A stretch of 64,000 nt of DNA, from the NCBI GenBank assembly GCA_934546985.1, contig CAKTEE010000005.1, forward strand, positions 62,001 through 126,000, in the 5' to 3' direction. Source of the stretch: an uncultured Eubacteriales bacterium. GTDB taxonomy: Bacteria > Bacillota > Clostridia > Oscillospirales > Acutalibacteraceae. How positions within the stretch are numbered: position 1 is the stretch's first letter; each line of letters starts with the position of its first letter. A program made the translations under genes and the position numbers. Shown here piece after piece: positions 8,492-16,679 of the stretch. The notes under the pieces are model-generated. The model was not told the origin of the DNA, ran no database searches, and saw only the letters and a program-made list of their open reading frames with translations.

Positions 8492-8914
8492 TTATTTTAT
8501 TTTGGTCACTATCAGCTTAACGCCTTCAATTTTTTCTACTTTTACCCAAGCGTCTTTTGGTATCACGCTTTCATCCGCACTCCTTGCAGACCAAACCTGA
8601 CCCGCAATTTTTACCTGTCCAGTATTTTCCAGCTGATTGATTTCTTCCAAAACAACAGCCTGCTGTCCAAGAATTCTGTCAAAATTCGTAGAGATTGTTT
8701 TTTTCTTAATCTTTCTGATAAGGGGGCGTGTTACAATTAAACAGACCGTGGTAACCGCCACGAAAAGAATACACTGCATGGAAAGATCTCCGCCGGCTAA
8801 CTGTGTAATCAGCGCCGCAACAGCACCCACCGCAAACCAGATGGAAACAAGCTGAAAAGAAACCGCTTCTGCAATTAAAAATACAACCGCCAAGATCAGC
8901 CAAAGATATTCCAT
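8492..8914 (-). CDS. NfeD family membrane protein
   Basis: A 140-residue short NfeD-type protein: two to three N-terminal transmembrane helices (roughly residues 3-25, 28-45 and 48-70) and a C-terminal OB-fold beta-barrel with LGQQAVVLEEIN and GQVKIAGQVWSARS, typical of the NfeD C-terminal domain. The ATG at 8914 is preferred over upstream in-frame codons because GGAGGAGGTGG lies just before it. It is paired with the downstream stomatin-like gene, the usual partnership. The serine protease domain of long NfeD proteins is absent. Confidence 0.9.
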   Translation of the reverse strand: MEYLWLILAVVFLIAEAVSFQLVSIWFAVGAVAALITQLAGGDLSMQCILFVAVTTVCLIVTRPLIRKIKKKTISTNFDRILGQQAVVLEEINQLENTGQVKIAGQVWSARSADESVIPKDAWVKVEKIEGVKLIVTKIK

Positions 8915-9087
8915 AATAGCCACCTCCTCCCACTGTTTTATTGTATCATAAATCAATAATATTTACTACCCTTTGGAAATTTTATATTTGGGAATATCCA
9001 AAATAAGTATGATTAAATTAAAGCGTATATCTTCACTCCCCGCCTTAATAATACGATGGTTTTTATGAAAAGAAATTGGAGCAGTTA

Positions 9088-9396
9088 ATGGTGCATAATT
9101 TTAAACAAAAAGTATTAAATTTAGAATTTGATAATTGTTCAGATTTACTGGAGCAATTACTTATTTATATTAAAAACAAGCATCGTATAGCAACCATTGA
9201 ATTACTGAACAGCGAATATGACAATGTTGTCGGCTTCATCAAAAGCATAAACGAAGAATACTGCATTATTTCCTCTGTTAACGAATACGGTTTTGCTGAC
9301 AGTAATGCAGTTATCAGAAAAAAAGATATTACCCGAATTTCATTCGACAGTGAAGCAGAAATTGAAATAGAAATTCTTTTTGTAAAAAATCAATAA
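9088..9396 (+). CDS. Small conserved-looking hypothetical protein
   Basis: A 102-residue acidic soluble protein that I cannot assign. After a helical N-terminus (residues 1-35) it reads as a small beta-barrel: ATIELLNSEYDNVVGFIKSI, then YCIISSVNEYGFADSNAVI and KKDITRISFDSEAEIEI, reminiscent of Sm-like folds of regulatory proteins. The ATG at 9088 has TTGGAG six bases upstream; an in-frame TTG at 9076 overlaps that site and is disfavoured. It stands alone, divergent from the NfeD gene. Confidence 0.65.
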   Translation: MVHNFKQKVLNLEFDNCSDLLEQLLIYIKNKHRIATIELLNSEYDNVVGFIKSINEEYCIISSVNEYGFADSNAVIRKKDITRISFDSEAEIEIEILFVKNQ

Positions 9397-9570
9397 GAAA
9401 AACGTTTCTATGGATATTTGTACCGTCCGCTGGATTCTGTTTGTCCTTCTTTAAAATTGTTGTGCATATCTGCAACATAAAAATAGCTTTACCACAGATA
9501 CCGTCCTATTCCCCAGTTTTATCTTTAATCTTATGGATAAACATGTACGAATTCAATCCCCTTACAATAT

Positions 9571-9622
9571 AAAAACAGCCTGACAGACAGCAGTTTACTC
9601 CTGCATTCATCAGGCTGTTTTT
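9571..9622. terminator. Bidirectional terminator
   Basis: AAAAACAGCCTGA (9571-9583) and TCAGGCTGTTTTT (9610-9622) form a perfect stem with T/A-runs on both sides, serving the convergent genes ending at 9396 (plus) and 9637 (minus). Confidence 0.85.
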
Positions 9623-9636
9623 GTTAATTATTTTTC

Positions 9637-10104
9637 CTATGCAGTAATAGAAAATTCCACCGCAGCAATTTCTTTCTCTTCCTGACCATAAAATGTCTTT
9701 ACAATGCGATACTCGCCGGGAGAAAGGACTTCATAAAAATTTTGTAATTGAAATTTCATTTCCTGCACTGCATTCCCACCAAGAATTACAGCAAGCTCTA
9801 TCCAAGCCGCCCCCTCTTTCAGCGGTACATCATACCACACACCATTTATTTTTACCTCCAACACCTGTTCATAGCCATAACTATATTCCTTTGCCGTTTT
9901 ATTGGCAATTATGAGCGTCAGGTTTTCCGCATCTTTCTGTATATTGTTCTCCTTCACCGACAGCATAATGTCGGAATTGGCAATCACATCTGAATATAAA
10001 GATTTCTCCATTTTACCCGGATTATAAACCAAACCGAAGCCGCAGGATGTCAACAAAACTGCCGCCATGCAAATAAATATAACAAGTAGCGTTCGCCTCT
10101 TCAT
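9637..10104 (-). CDS. Lipoprotein with a C-terminal Ig-like domain
   Basis: A 155-residue predicted lipoprotein. The signal peptide begins MKRRTLLVIFICMAAVLL and ends in the lipobox LTSC. The rest resembles small bacterial Ig-like domains: IIANKTAKEYSYGYEQVLEV, NGVWYDVP and LSPGEYRIVKTFYG. The ATG at 10104 has TGAGGTG six bases upstream; an upstream in-frame GTG overlaps that site. It lies 15 bp downstream of the DUF4349-like lipoprotein gene and is presumably co-transcribed. Extracellular, function unknown. Confidence 0.75.
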   Translation of the reverse strand: MKRRTLLVIFICMAAVLLTSCGFGLVYNPGKMEKSLYSDVIANSDIMLSVKENNIQKDAENLTLIIANKTAKEYSYGYEQVLEVKINGVWYDVPLKEGAAWIELAVILGGNAVQEMKFQLQNFYEVLSPGEYRIVKTFYGQEEKEIAAVEFSITA

Positions 10105-10119
10105 ACGGTACACCTCATT

Positions 10120-11073
10120 CTATTCCGGCTTATCCTTTGGAGCCTCATGCTTTTTTCCATTAGATTTTTTCTTTTTGTATTTTGTTATATAGATAAGCAA
10201 AAGAATAACAGCAAGCAGCGGCAAAAGGATGGGGCTGGCAGAAACAAGAATAATTGCAATCCACTGCAAACAGGAAGCAACTGTATTCACAACACTCAGG
10301 AATCCATGCTTCATCATATACAGCATATCATCAAACGACATGGTGTTCCAGTTAAAATCTTTTTTAATTTTAACTAGGTCAGAATATTCTCTGATAAACA
10401 CATGAATGTCCGAATAATCAATTTGGCTGTCCCAAAGCTTTAAACTCCCCTCTAACGCTTCTATTTCCTCTGTCAGCTGGTTGATTGATTGCTGAACTGT
10501 TACAATCTCTTCCACTGTCTGGGTATTTTTTAACAGTTCATAATATTGTTCCAAACTTTTTCGTTTACTTGCCAAACGCGTCTGCACATCATAATAAGAA
10601 TCCGTAATATCCTGCGCATCCACGCTGGAATTCACAACCGTACCGGACTGTGCTGCAAAATCTAAAAAAACATTCAATTTATCTGGCGGAAGCTTAAGCG
10701 TCGCTTCCATGACCGTTGCGTCCCCGCTTTTATACTGGTTCTTAGAAAATTCATAACCGCCGTTACTCTGCACCCATGACGCCAATTTCTGATAAAGCGT
10801 AAGGGTATCTTCTGTTTCCAAATCAATATGCGCCGTTTGTATTATTTTTCGTACAGCAACAGCTTTATTTGCCGCACCTGCTACTTCTGTTACACTCTGC
10901 TCCATATCCCCGCTGTATTCATAATCAGGCGCATGGTTTACATTGCCCAGAGAATTGCTATCCGAAAATTTAGACGTCTGACTGGCACAGCCTGAAAACA
11001 CAATAGAGAATAAAACCATACACGCAATCATGCTTATAACAAATCCATTTCTTTTTTTGCCCAATTTAATCAT
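10120..11073 (-). CDS. DUF4349-like lipoprotein
   Basis: A 317-residue envelope lipoprotein: signal peptide with lipobox FSGC, then a domain with RKIIQTAHIDLETEDTL, VQSNGGYEFS and MEATLKLPPDKLNVFLD, matching DUF4349 proteins, an internal coiled coil (roughly 155-215), and a C-terminal transmembrane helix (about 270-295) followed by a lysine-rich tail. Two start codons lie six bases apart. The second, at 11073, is chosen because AAAGGA is then eight bases upstream rather than two. Function of the family is not known. Confidence 0.8.
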   Translation of the reverse strand: MIKLGKKRNGFVISMIACMVLFSIVFSGCASQTSKFSDSNSLGNVNHAPDYEYSGDMEQSVTEVAGAANKAVAVRKIIQTAHIDLETEDTLTLYQKLASWVQSNGGYEFSKNQYKSGDATVMEATLKLPPDKLNVFLDFAAQSGTVVNSSVDAQDITDSYYDVQTRLASKRKSLEQYYELLKNTQTVEEIVTVQQSINQLTEEIEALEGSLKLWDSQIDYSDIHVFIREYSDLVKIKKDFNWNTMSFDDMLYMMKHGFLSVVNTVASCLQWIAIILVSASPILLPLLAVILLLIYITKYKKKKSNGKKHEAPKDKPE

Positions 11074-11247
11074 CTCCATCTTCCTTTAACAGTTTTTTAC
11101 AATACATTAGAGATAAAAGTTCCGGATAAAGTTTCATTTTACTTAACACTTTTATAAAAGCAATCTCATAATTATGGATCCACAGGTTTTCTTTTTGACA
11201 GGAATCATGTATAATAAATTTATCTAAATAATAAAGAGGTGGGTCTG

Positions 11248-12264
11248 ATGTCTATACTAATTACCGGCGGCGCAGGCTATATTGGCAGCCATACCTGTAT
11301 TGAAATGCTTCAGGCAGACTATGACATTGTGGTACTGGATAACTACTACAACAGTAAACCTGAAGCGATACGCCGTATTCAAAAACTGTCCGGAAAAGAA
11401 TTTCCGTTTTATGAATGCGATATTCTTGATCGTTCAGGTCTCGATAAAATTTTCAGGGAAAATAAAATAGATGCTGTTATTCATTTTGCAGGTTTAAAAG
11501 CAGTTGGTGAATCCTGCCAATACCCATTGCGTTATTTTAAAAATAATGTATCCGGTACTGTAGTTTTACTGGAGGCAATGGAGGCTGCCGGCTGTAAAAA
11601 AATCGTATTCAGTTCCTCCGCAACCGTTTATGGGATGAACAACCCGTCGCCATTAAAAGAAACCATGTCTACCGGAGAAGTAACCAACCCTTATGGACGT
11701 ACTAAATTAATGATTGAACAAATTTTGCAGGATATTTTCACCGCCGATGAAAGCTGGAGTATTTCCTTACTGCGGTATTTCAACCCTATCGGCGCTCACA
11801 GCAGCGGTATGCTGGGAGAAGACCCAAACGGCATCCCCAATAATTTGATGCCTTATATTTCTCAGGTAGCCATTGGTAAACTGCCAATCCTCAGCGTTTA
11901 CGGCAACGATTATGATACGCACGACGGAACCGGCGTAAGAGACTACATTCATGTTGTTGACCTTGCCAAAGGGCATGTATGCGCTGTAAAAAAAGCGCTG
12001 AATGAAACTGGCCTGAATATCTATAACCTCGGCACCGGCGTAGGATACAGCGTACTGGACATTATACACGCCTTTGAAAAAGCTTCTGATATTAAAATTC
12101 CTTATAAAATAGCGCCGCGCCGTGCAGGCGACATCGCCACCTGTTTTTCCGACCCATCGAAAGCTTATGAGGAACTGGGTTGGAAAACTGCACGCGGAAT
12201 TGATGAAATGTGTGCAGACAGTTGGCGCTGGCAAAAGCAAAATCCGAACGGTTTTGGCGATTAA
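11248..12264 (+). CDS. galE: UDP-glucose 4-epimerase
   Basis: Interconverts UDP-glucose and UDP-galactose with bound NAD. The 338-residue SDR protein starts SILITGGAGYIGSHT (NAD-binding glycine motif), has DNYYNSKPEAIRRI, HFAGLKAVGES, SSSATVYG and the catalytic NPYGRTKLMIE (Tyr-x3-Lys), then LRYFNPIGAH and GVRDYIHVVDLA. Length is normal for GalE. The ATG at 11248 follows AGAGGTGGG; an in-frame codon three residues earlier is less well placed. It is monocistronic. A TATAAT at 11210-11215 may belong to its promoter, but no well-spaced -35 is evident. Confidence 0.95.
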   Translation: MSILITGGAGYIGSHTCIEMLQADYDIVVLDNYYNSKPEAIRRIQKLSGKEFPFYECDILDRSGLDKIFRENKIDAVIHFAGLKAVGESCQYPLRYFKNNVSGTVVLLEAMEAAGCKKIVFSSSATVYGMNNPSPLKETMSTGEVTNPYGRTKLMIEQILQDIFTADESWSISLLRYFNPIGAHSSGMLGEDPNGIPNNLMPYISQVAIGKLPILSVYGNDYDTHDGTGVRDYIHVVDLAKGHVCAVKKALNETGLNIYNLGTGVGYSVLDIIHAFEKASDIKIPYKIAPRRAGDIATCFSDPSKAYEELGWKTARGIDEMCADSWRWQKQNPNGFGD

Positions 12265-12285
12265 TTTTTTCAGCGAAACACTCTT

Positions 12286-12314
12286 TTGAAATTTTTAGCA
12301 AAATATGTTATAAT
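12286..12314 (+). promoter_or_regulatory. Strong predicted promoter of carD
   Basis: TTGAAA (12286-12291), 17-bp spacer and an extended -10 TGTTATAAT (12306-12314). Transcription would start near 12321, only a few bases before the leader hairpin. Confidence 0.75.
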
Positions 12315-12326
12315 ATAAATAATACA

Positions 12327-12377
12327 ACGTGCAGTTTGCTTTGCGGAACGTAAGTCCTGTTGCAGTAAACTGTACGT
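12327..12377 (+). promoter_or_regulatory. Long 5' leader hairpin ahead of carD
   Basis: ACGTGCAGTTTGCT (12327-12340) pairs with AGTAAACTGTACGT (12364-12377): 14 bp, of which two are G-U pairs only in plus-strand RNA, so the structure belongs to the carD transcript. Further short pairing lies in the loop. TTTATTATTT follows, so the hairpin could be an attenuator, a 5'-end stabiliser, or a weak galE terminator. Confidence 0.6.
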
Positions 12378-12416
12378 TTATTATTTGAGCAAAGAAGCTC
12401 GAAAGGGGCACATAAA

Positions 12417-12932
12417 ATGTATCAGGTAAATGATACCGTCTTGTATGGAACACATGGAATTTGTCGTATCAGTGATATTATCGTTAAAAAAATAGATAAA
12501 TCCAACATACAATATTATGTTTTAGTACCTGTTTATCAGAATACGACGACTTTATTCGTTCCTGTTGAAAATCAAAAGCTGGTCAGCAAAATGCGGAGAA
12601 TTTTATCTCCCAGTGAAATTTACACCATTATCCGTTCTCTGCCAAAAGAGGATTTGATATGGATAGATGATGATACACAAAGATACGAAACATATCATGC
12701 AATCCTACAATCCGGAGACCGCACACAGCTTGTCCAACTCATTAAAACCTTATATTTGCATCAGCAAGAAAGAAGGGAACAAAAGAAAAAACTCCATTCT
12801 GCAGATGAAAAATTCATGAAAGAAGCAGAACACCTTCTGTATGAAGAATTTGCCTATGTACTGAACATTAAACGCGAACAAGTGGTCCCTTTTATTACTG
12901 AACAAATTGAAATAGAAGAAAAACAATCTTAA
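12417..12932 (+). CDS. CarD/CdnL-type transcription regulator
   Basis: A 171-residue protein with an N-terminal CarD/TRCF RNA-polymerase-interacting domain (residues 1-60): DTVLYGTHGICRISDI, YYVLVPVYQ and TLFVPVENQ, followed by a helical C-terminal region (70-165) with MRRILSPSEI. The family binds the RNA polymerase beta subunit and stabilises open complexes, often at rRNA promoters. AAAGGGG lies upstream of the ATG. It has its own strong promoter and a structured leader. The target genes cannot be told from sequence. Confidence 0.9.
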   Translation: MYQVNDTVLYGTHGICRISDIIVKKIDKSNIQYYVLVPVYQNTTTLFVPVENQKLVSKMRRILSPSEIYTIIRSLPKEDLIWIDDDTQRYETYHAILQSGDRTQLVQLIKTLYLHQQERREQKKKLHSADEKFMKEAEHLLYEEFAYVLNIKREQVVPFITEQIEIEEKQS

Positions 12933-12975
12933 CAGCAAAATCATGTCTACTTTTCAAACAGACGTTTTTTTGCTG
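12933..12975. terminator. Terminator after carD
   Basis: CAGCAAAA (12933-12940) pairs with TTTTGCTG (12968-12975), with an inner GTCT/AGAC stem and a run of seven T within the 3' arm. Confidence 0.5.
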
Positions 12976-13020
12976 AACGTTTATACGCTTAACTTATCTA
13001 AAGACACTAACAAAATAAAA

Positions 13021-13063
13021 CAAGCCGTATTTCCAAATTCACTGGAGAATACGGCTTATTTTT
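13021..13063 (+). terminator. Second stem-loop terminator downstream of carD
   Basis: AAGCCGTATT (13022-13031) pairs with AATACGGCTT (13049-13058), followed by ATTTTTG. It lies ahead of the csoR-like gene and insulates it from carD. Confidence 0.8.
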
Positions 13064-13108
13064 GATATAATAACATTAAATATTTGACTGTTTTATAAGG
13101 AGATTATT

Positions 13109-13447
13109 ATGCCTGACAATCAAAATAAAAAAAGCGCTGACTCCTGCTGTAAAGAAAAAAAATGCTGTCACTACAAGACAACTCCCAGAAACGAAGAATC
13201 CCTCCGGCAGCTGCAAAACCGTTTGAACCGCATGATCGGCCAAATGGGCGGCATAAAAAAAATGCTGGAGGAAAACCGATACTGCGGGGATATTCTGATT
13301 CAAGTTGCCGCTGTAGAAAGCGCTTTGCAGAATTTTGGTTATATTATACTTCAGGAACATTTGGAAACCTGCGTTACCGAAGAAATTAAAAGCGGTAATT
13401 CTGCTGTAATTGATGAAGCTGTAGAACTGATTAAAAAACTAAAATAA
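13109..13447 (+). CDS. csoR: CsoR-type copper-sensing repressor
   Basis: A 112-residue all-helical metal-responsive repressor of the CsoR/RcnR family. The family core RLNRMIGQMGGIKKMLEENRYC is followed by AAVESALQNFG and EHLETCV. Cys59, His84 and Cys88 reproduce the Cys-His-Cys Cu(I) site of CsoR, rather than the His-rich RcnR site. An N-terminal extension carries further Cys residues and one His (SCC, KCCHY), which the typical family member lacks. AAGGAG precedes the ATG. No copper ATPase, chaperone or other target is adjacent, so the regulated gene must be elsewhere. Confidence 0.88.
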   Translation: MPDNQNKKSADSCCKEKKCCHYKTTPRNEESLRQLQNRLNRMIGQMGGIKKMLEENRYCGDILIQVAAVESALQNFGYIILQEHLETCVTEEIKSGNSAVIDEAVELIKKLK

Positions 13448-13492
13448 TAAAAACTATTCCTTTCTTTCAATTAATTATACAGACATATTTCA

Positions 13493-13522
13493 GCCCCTGA
13501 AACCGGAATAAGGTTTCAGGGG
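13493..13522. terminator. Shared terminator between convergent genes
   Basis: CCCCTGAAACC (13493-13503) and GGTTTCAGGGG (13512-13522) form an 11-bp stem between the csoR-like gene and the minus-strand lipoprotein gene. The U-tracts are weak on both sides. Confidence 0.65.
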
Positions 13523-13530
13523 CCAGTTTG

Positions 13531-14586
13531 TTATTCGTTCACTTGCACATCTACAATAACACTGTCTGAATTAAAATGCCATGCCATCAGATGCAGAGTT
13601 TCTCCTTCCACCATTTCATCAATGGTTATACGGTAAGTGATACCACCCTGAACAACGTCATTTATTTTCTGCTTATAATAAATATATCCGCCTTTCAGTT
13701 TTTTGCCGGAAATATTGGTAATGGCAACATTGGTATCTTTACCGGATTCCGTCTTTATACGTAAAATATCCTTACCGGTATACCAGCCGTTCTCCATACC
13801 CGTTTTTGCTGAAATCATGGAAGTTTTATAAGCCAGTTTATCATTTTCATTATACTTCAGGTTGTTCTTTTCCTGAACAATCATCGTTTCGTTCGGCGCA
13901 ATATAGCTGAACTGGAAAACCGCATCATCCTGTCCGTTGATTTTCATTTCAATTTGTCCGAAAGAAATATACTGACCGCTGGTATTCTTTACCGTTAAAG
14001 CTATACTGCCCTGCGTTTCCTTATTGGAACCATCTTCCGCAAAATAACCATTATACCGATTTACTGCAACAATTTGCAGGCCGGTTTCCGGACAGTTATA
14101 AGGCAATTTAAAATCCATATTTTTATCTTCTACCGGGTCATTATCTGAAATAATAGGGTCAGACGGTACTTCACTGGGCACCGGCTGTGTCGGAACTGTT
14201 GTGGTTGCATTTGGATTTACCTTGGTCACCGGTTCCCCTTGCTGGTTTGTTACGGTTTCCCCTTGTTCATTAGTCACAGGGACAGTAATATCCTCAATCA
14301 CAGGCGAACCATCCGGATTCGTTACCAATTCACCGTTTTTATCCGTCACAGGTACTTTCAGCGGCTGTGTAACTTTAATTCCTCCAGGATAAGTTACAAT
14401 TTCACCGTCCGGATTGGTAACTGCCTGAGCGGGAACTGTGACAGGCGTCCCGTCCGGATTTGTTACCGCAGTTCCATCCGCCATGGTTACCGGAATACCG
14501 TCCACGGTAACATCCACCTTTTTTTTGCAGGCTGCTACAGCAAACGGAATCATCAAAGCTAAAATAACAACCAATACTTTTTTCAT
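13531..14586 (-). CDS. Lipoprotein with VTNPDGxPVT-type repeats
   Basis: A 351-residue lipoprotein. The signal peptide ends with Cys20 (AVAAC). Residues about 25-115 consist of degenerate repeats around VTNPDGTPVT, VTNPDGEIVT, VTNPDGSPV and VTNQQGEPVT. A Pro/Thr-rich linker follows, then a C-terminal domain (about 155-351) with IALTVKNTSGQYISFGQIEM that looks like an extracellular beta-sandwich (FxLYD-like). The ATG at 14586 has AAGGAGG six bases upstream. It lies 19 bp after the radical SAM gene, so it probably belongs to that operon. Function unknown. Confidence 0.75.
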   Translation of the reverse strand: MKKVLVVILALMIPFAVAACKKKVDVTVDGIPVTMADGTAVTNPDGTPVTVPAQAVTNPDGEIVTYPGGIKVTQPLKVPVTDKNGELVTNPDGSPVIEDITVPVTNEQGETVTNQQGEPVTKVNPNATTTVPTQPVPSEVPSDPIISDNDPVEDKNMDFKLPYNCPETGLQIVAVNRYNGYFAEDGSNKETQGSIALTVKNTSGQYISFGQIEMKINGQDDAVFQFSYIAPNETMIVQEKNNLKYNENDKLAYKTSMISAKTGMENGWYTGKDILRIKTESGKDTNVAITNISGKKLKGGYIYYKQKINDVVQGGITYRITIDEMVEGETLHLMAWHFNSDSVIVDVQVNE

Positions 14587-14605
14587 AAAATACCCTCCTT
14601 GCTGG

Positions 14606-15775
14606 TTATCCTTCCGACGATCTGATATTTTCACGTTTTTTTACTTTTTCGGAACGTTGTATTTCACCCATAATCCTATCCATTTCCTGAATATAACAAT
14701 CAGCATATTCACATAAATATTCTCCCACTGTTTCACAATTCCCAGTTTCTGCAAAGTGGGCGGCTGGACAAGAGATGCAGAAAAAACGTTTTTCACAACC
14801 AGCACATTTGACAGGATAAAGGAATTCTGTCCTTTGCCGCTGTGTTTCTTCCCATGCTGCAGCAAACCCCTGCCGGAATGGGTTACAGTCTGTTCCGCCA
14901 AAAACAGGGCATCCTCCCATTTTTCCATCCCATGTTACCCAAAACGTGCTTCTTCCACCGCGACAGGACATTGACCGGCTTTCTTCCCCGTGTTTCGCCT
15001 GTTCTGTTTCTTTCTTCAGTTTCACAAAAAACGCTTCGGCATTCCTAAGAAAAAAATCATCTCCTCTGCGCGCCCTTTGTGCTTCTAAATAAATTCTTGC
15101 TGCTTCTTCCGGCGGCAGGCGATGAATATCAGAATGTTCGTCTGCACGCCGCGTCGGTGGATAAAGATATGTTACTAAATCCAACGGAAGCTCATGCATT
15201 TGAGAAAATTCAATAATTTTATCATAATCCTGCACATTCAGGTTTGAAATTGTAGCATTAAGCTTGATATTGATTCCCGCATCCTTCATTAAAAGAATTG
15301 CTTTAGTTACTCTGTCAAAACCTCCGGGAAAACGGCAGAGCTTTTCGTAAGTCTCATTATTGCCTCCATATAGAGTAACATTAATCCTATTAGGCGGCAA
15401 TTTGCGAAACCATTGAATAAACGTTTCATCAATCAGCGTTGCGTTTGAATTAATGGACACGATGAACCCCATCCTGCATAATTCTTCATAAATCCTACGG
15501 AATTCACGGTGCAGAAGAGGTTCGCCCCCTGTAAGCAAAAGATAAAGCATCCCTGCTTCCCGTGCCTGTTGTGCAAGCTGAATCCAATCCTTTGCCGAAT
15601 GTTCTTTACCAAGCCTGTCCGCTTCTTCACGGGTCATTCGGATATAACACATCCTGCAATCCATCGTACAGCATGGAGTTAATTCAAAAGTCCCCTGCAA
15701 AGGCATATGGGCAAGCCCTGCTTTACGGAACAGTGCATCCTGAATTTTAGGTTTTATATCGGTATTTCGATTCAT
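14606..15775 (-). CDS. Radical SAM/SPASM-type protein
   Basis: A 389-residue radical SAM enzyme. The cluster motif Cys36-x3-Cys40-x2-Cys43 lies in ELTPCCTMDCRMCY; LLLTGGEPLLHREF follows. The C-terminal third is rich in Cys (FWVTWDGKMGGCPVF, CAGCEKRFFCISCPAAHF, GEYLCEYADC), matching SPASM/twitch auxiliary-cluster domains of peptide-modifying enzymes. GGGAG lies eight bases before the ATG at 15775. The next gene upstream is an HPr-kinase-like ATPase, a pairing seen in peptide-maturation loci. No precursor peptide was found between or beside these genes, so the substrate is unknown. Confidence 0.85.
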   Translation of the reverse strand: MNRNTDIKPKIQDALFRKAGLAHMPLQGTFELTPCCTMDCRMCYIRMTREEADRLGKEHSAKDWIQLAQQAREAGMLYLLLTGGEPLLHREFRRIYEELCRMGFIVSINSNATLIDETFIQWFRKLPPNRINVTLYGGNNETYEKLCRFPGGFDRVTKAILLMKDAGINIKLNATISNLNVQDYDKIIEFSQMHELPLDLVTYLYPPTRRADEHSDIHRLPPEEAARIYLEAQRARRGDDFFLRNAEAFFVKLKKETEQAKHGEESRSMSCRGGRSTFWVTWDGKMGGCPVFGGTDCNPFRQGFAAAWEETQRQRTEFLYPVKCAGCEKRFFCISCPAAHFAETGNCETVGEYLCEYADCYIQEMDRIMGEIQRSEKVKKRENIRSSEG

Positions 15776-15829
15776 TTCATCATCTCCCTCAACTGAAGAT
15801 GCTTCTATTATACTAAAAACCATCTGTTA

Positions 15830-16678
15830 TTACAAATGCAGCAGGCAATTTTCCAATATTTTAACAGCTTCTTCATCGGGACGGCATTTCAGCAAATACA
15901 CCGGAATATCATGGACTAATTTTTCCAGCAGGTTAATTGTCCGAAACAACAGACCGCTGTCAAATAGCGGCGCATTGCTTTGATGAAAAATACGTTTAAA
16001 AGCCTGAACTTGCCCTAATGTTATCAATTCATTCTGCTGTGCTTGTTCTAAAACAACAATAGCCCGTAACGGCGCACGTTCATTACGGTAAACTTGAGAG
16101 GAACCGGCCCAAGGGGAACCATAAGCAAACCAGCATTCCTCCCTGCACCGGACAATCGTTTTGTCACCATTAAGAATTTCAGCTCCCCGCAAATTTTTCC
16201 AAAGATTTGCCTGCGTTGTTTTGCCAATGCCGGAAGGCCCTGTAAACAAAATTCCTTTCCCCTGCCAGCGGATAAAAGAGGCGTGCAAAAATACCCCGTC
16301 AAACAATGACAGGGTGATTGGAAAACTCATAGAATTACCCACACTATAATTTTGATTTGCATTAGCAGACACAAAAATATGAGGATGCGCCCAATCATTA
16401 TTCTGAATTATTGTCCAATCCTGGCAATTTCCTACGCCATCTTCTTTTATAAAACCATTCTGGGTTCGATATATTCGGGAAAGTCCTTTATCTAAAACCA
16501 GAGTTTCCAGTCCCTCCGGTTTCCAACCAACATAGGGCGCCTTTTCAAGATAATAAATAATATCATTGGGGAACTCAGCATTCTCCTCAAACGGCAGCAT
16601 ATTGGACTGCAATTTTATTGGGAACGTACTGTGCATTTTTATATGAAGTTCCCCTATCAGAAAACGAAAATCATACAT
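15830..16678 (-). CDS. HPr kinase-like P-loop protein
   Basis: A 282-residue protein whose C-terminal half resembles the HPr kinase/PEP carboxykinase-like fold: FDGVFLHASFIRWQGKGIL followed by Walker A GPSGIGKTTQANLW (residues about 147-160) and LNGDKTIVR. The N-terminal 120 residues are unfamiliar. True HprK is about 310 residues with a different N-domain and the capping motif, which is not visible. Such HprK-like proteins occur beside radical SAM/SPASM maturases. The ATG at 16678 overlaps the region right after the tadA stop (TAGGATG), with GGAAGG upstream. Confidence 0.75.
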   Translation of the reverse strand: MYDFRFLIGELHIKMHSTFPIKLQSNMLPFEENAEFPNDIIYYLEKAPYVGWKPEGLETLVLDKGLSRIYRTQNGFIKEDGVGNCQDWTIIQNNDWAHPHIFVSANANQNYSVGNSMSFPITLSLFDGVFLHASFIRWQGKGILFTGPSGIGKTTQANLWKNLRGAEILNGDKTIVRCREECWFAYGSPWAGSSQVYRNERAPLRAIVVLEQAQQNELITLGQVQAFKRIFHQSNAPLFDSGLLFRTINLLEKLVHDIPVYLLKCRPDEEAVKILENCLLHL

Positions 16679-16679
16679 C

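Noticed and set aside
14220..14530. Tandem DNA repeat or CRISPR array in the lipoprotein gene
   Set aside because: Units are degenerate at DNA level, in frame, and encode VTNPDG-type peptide repeats.
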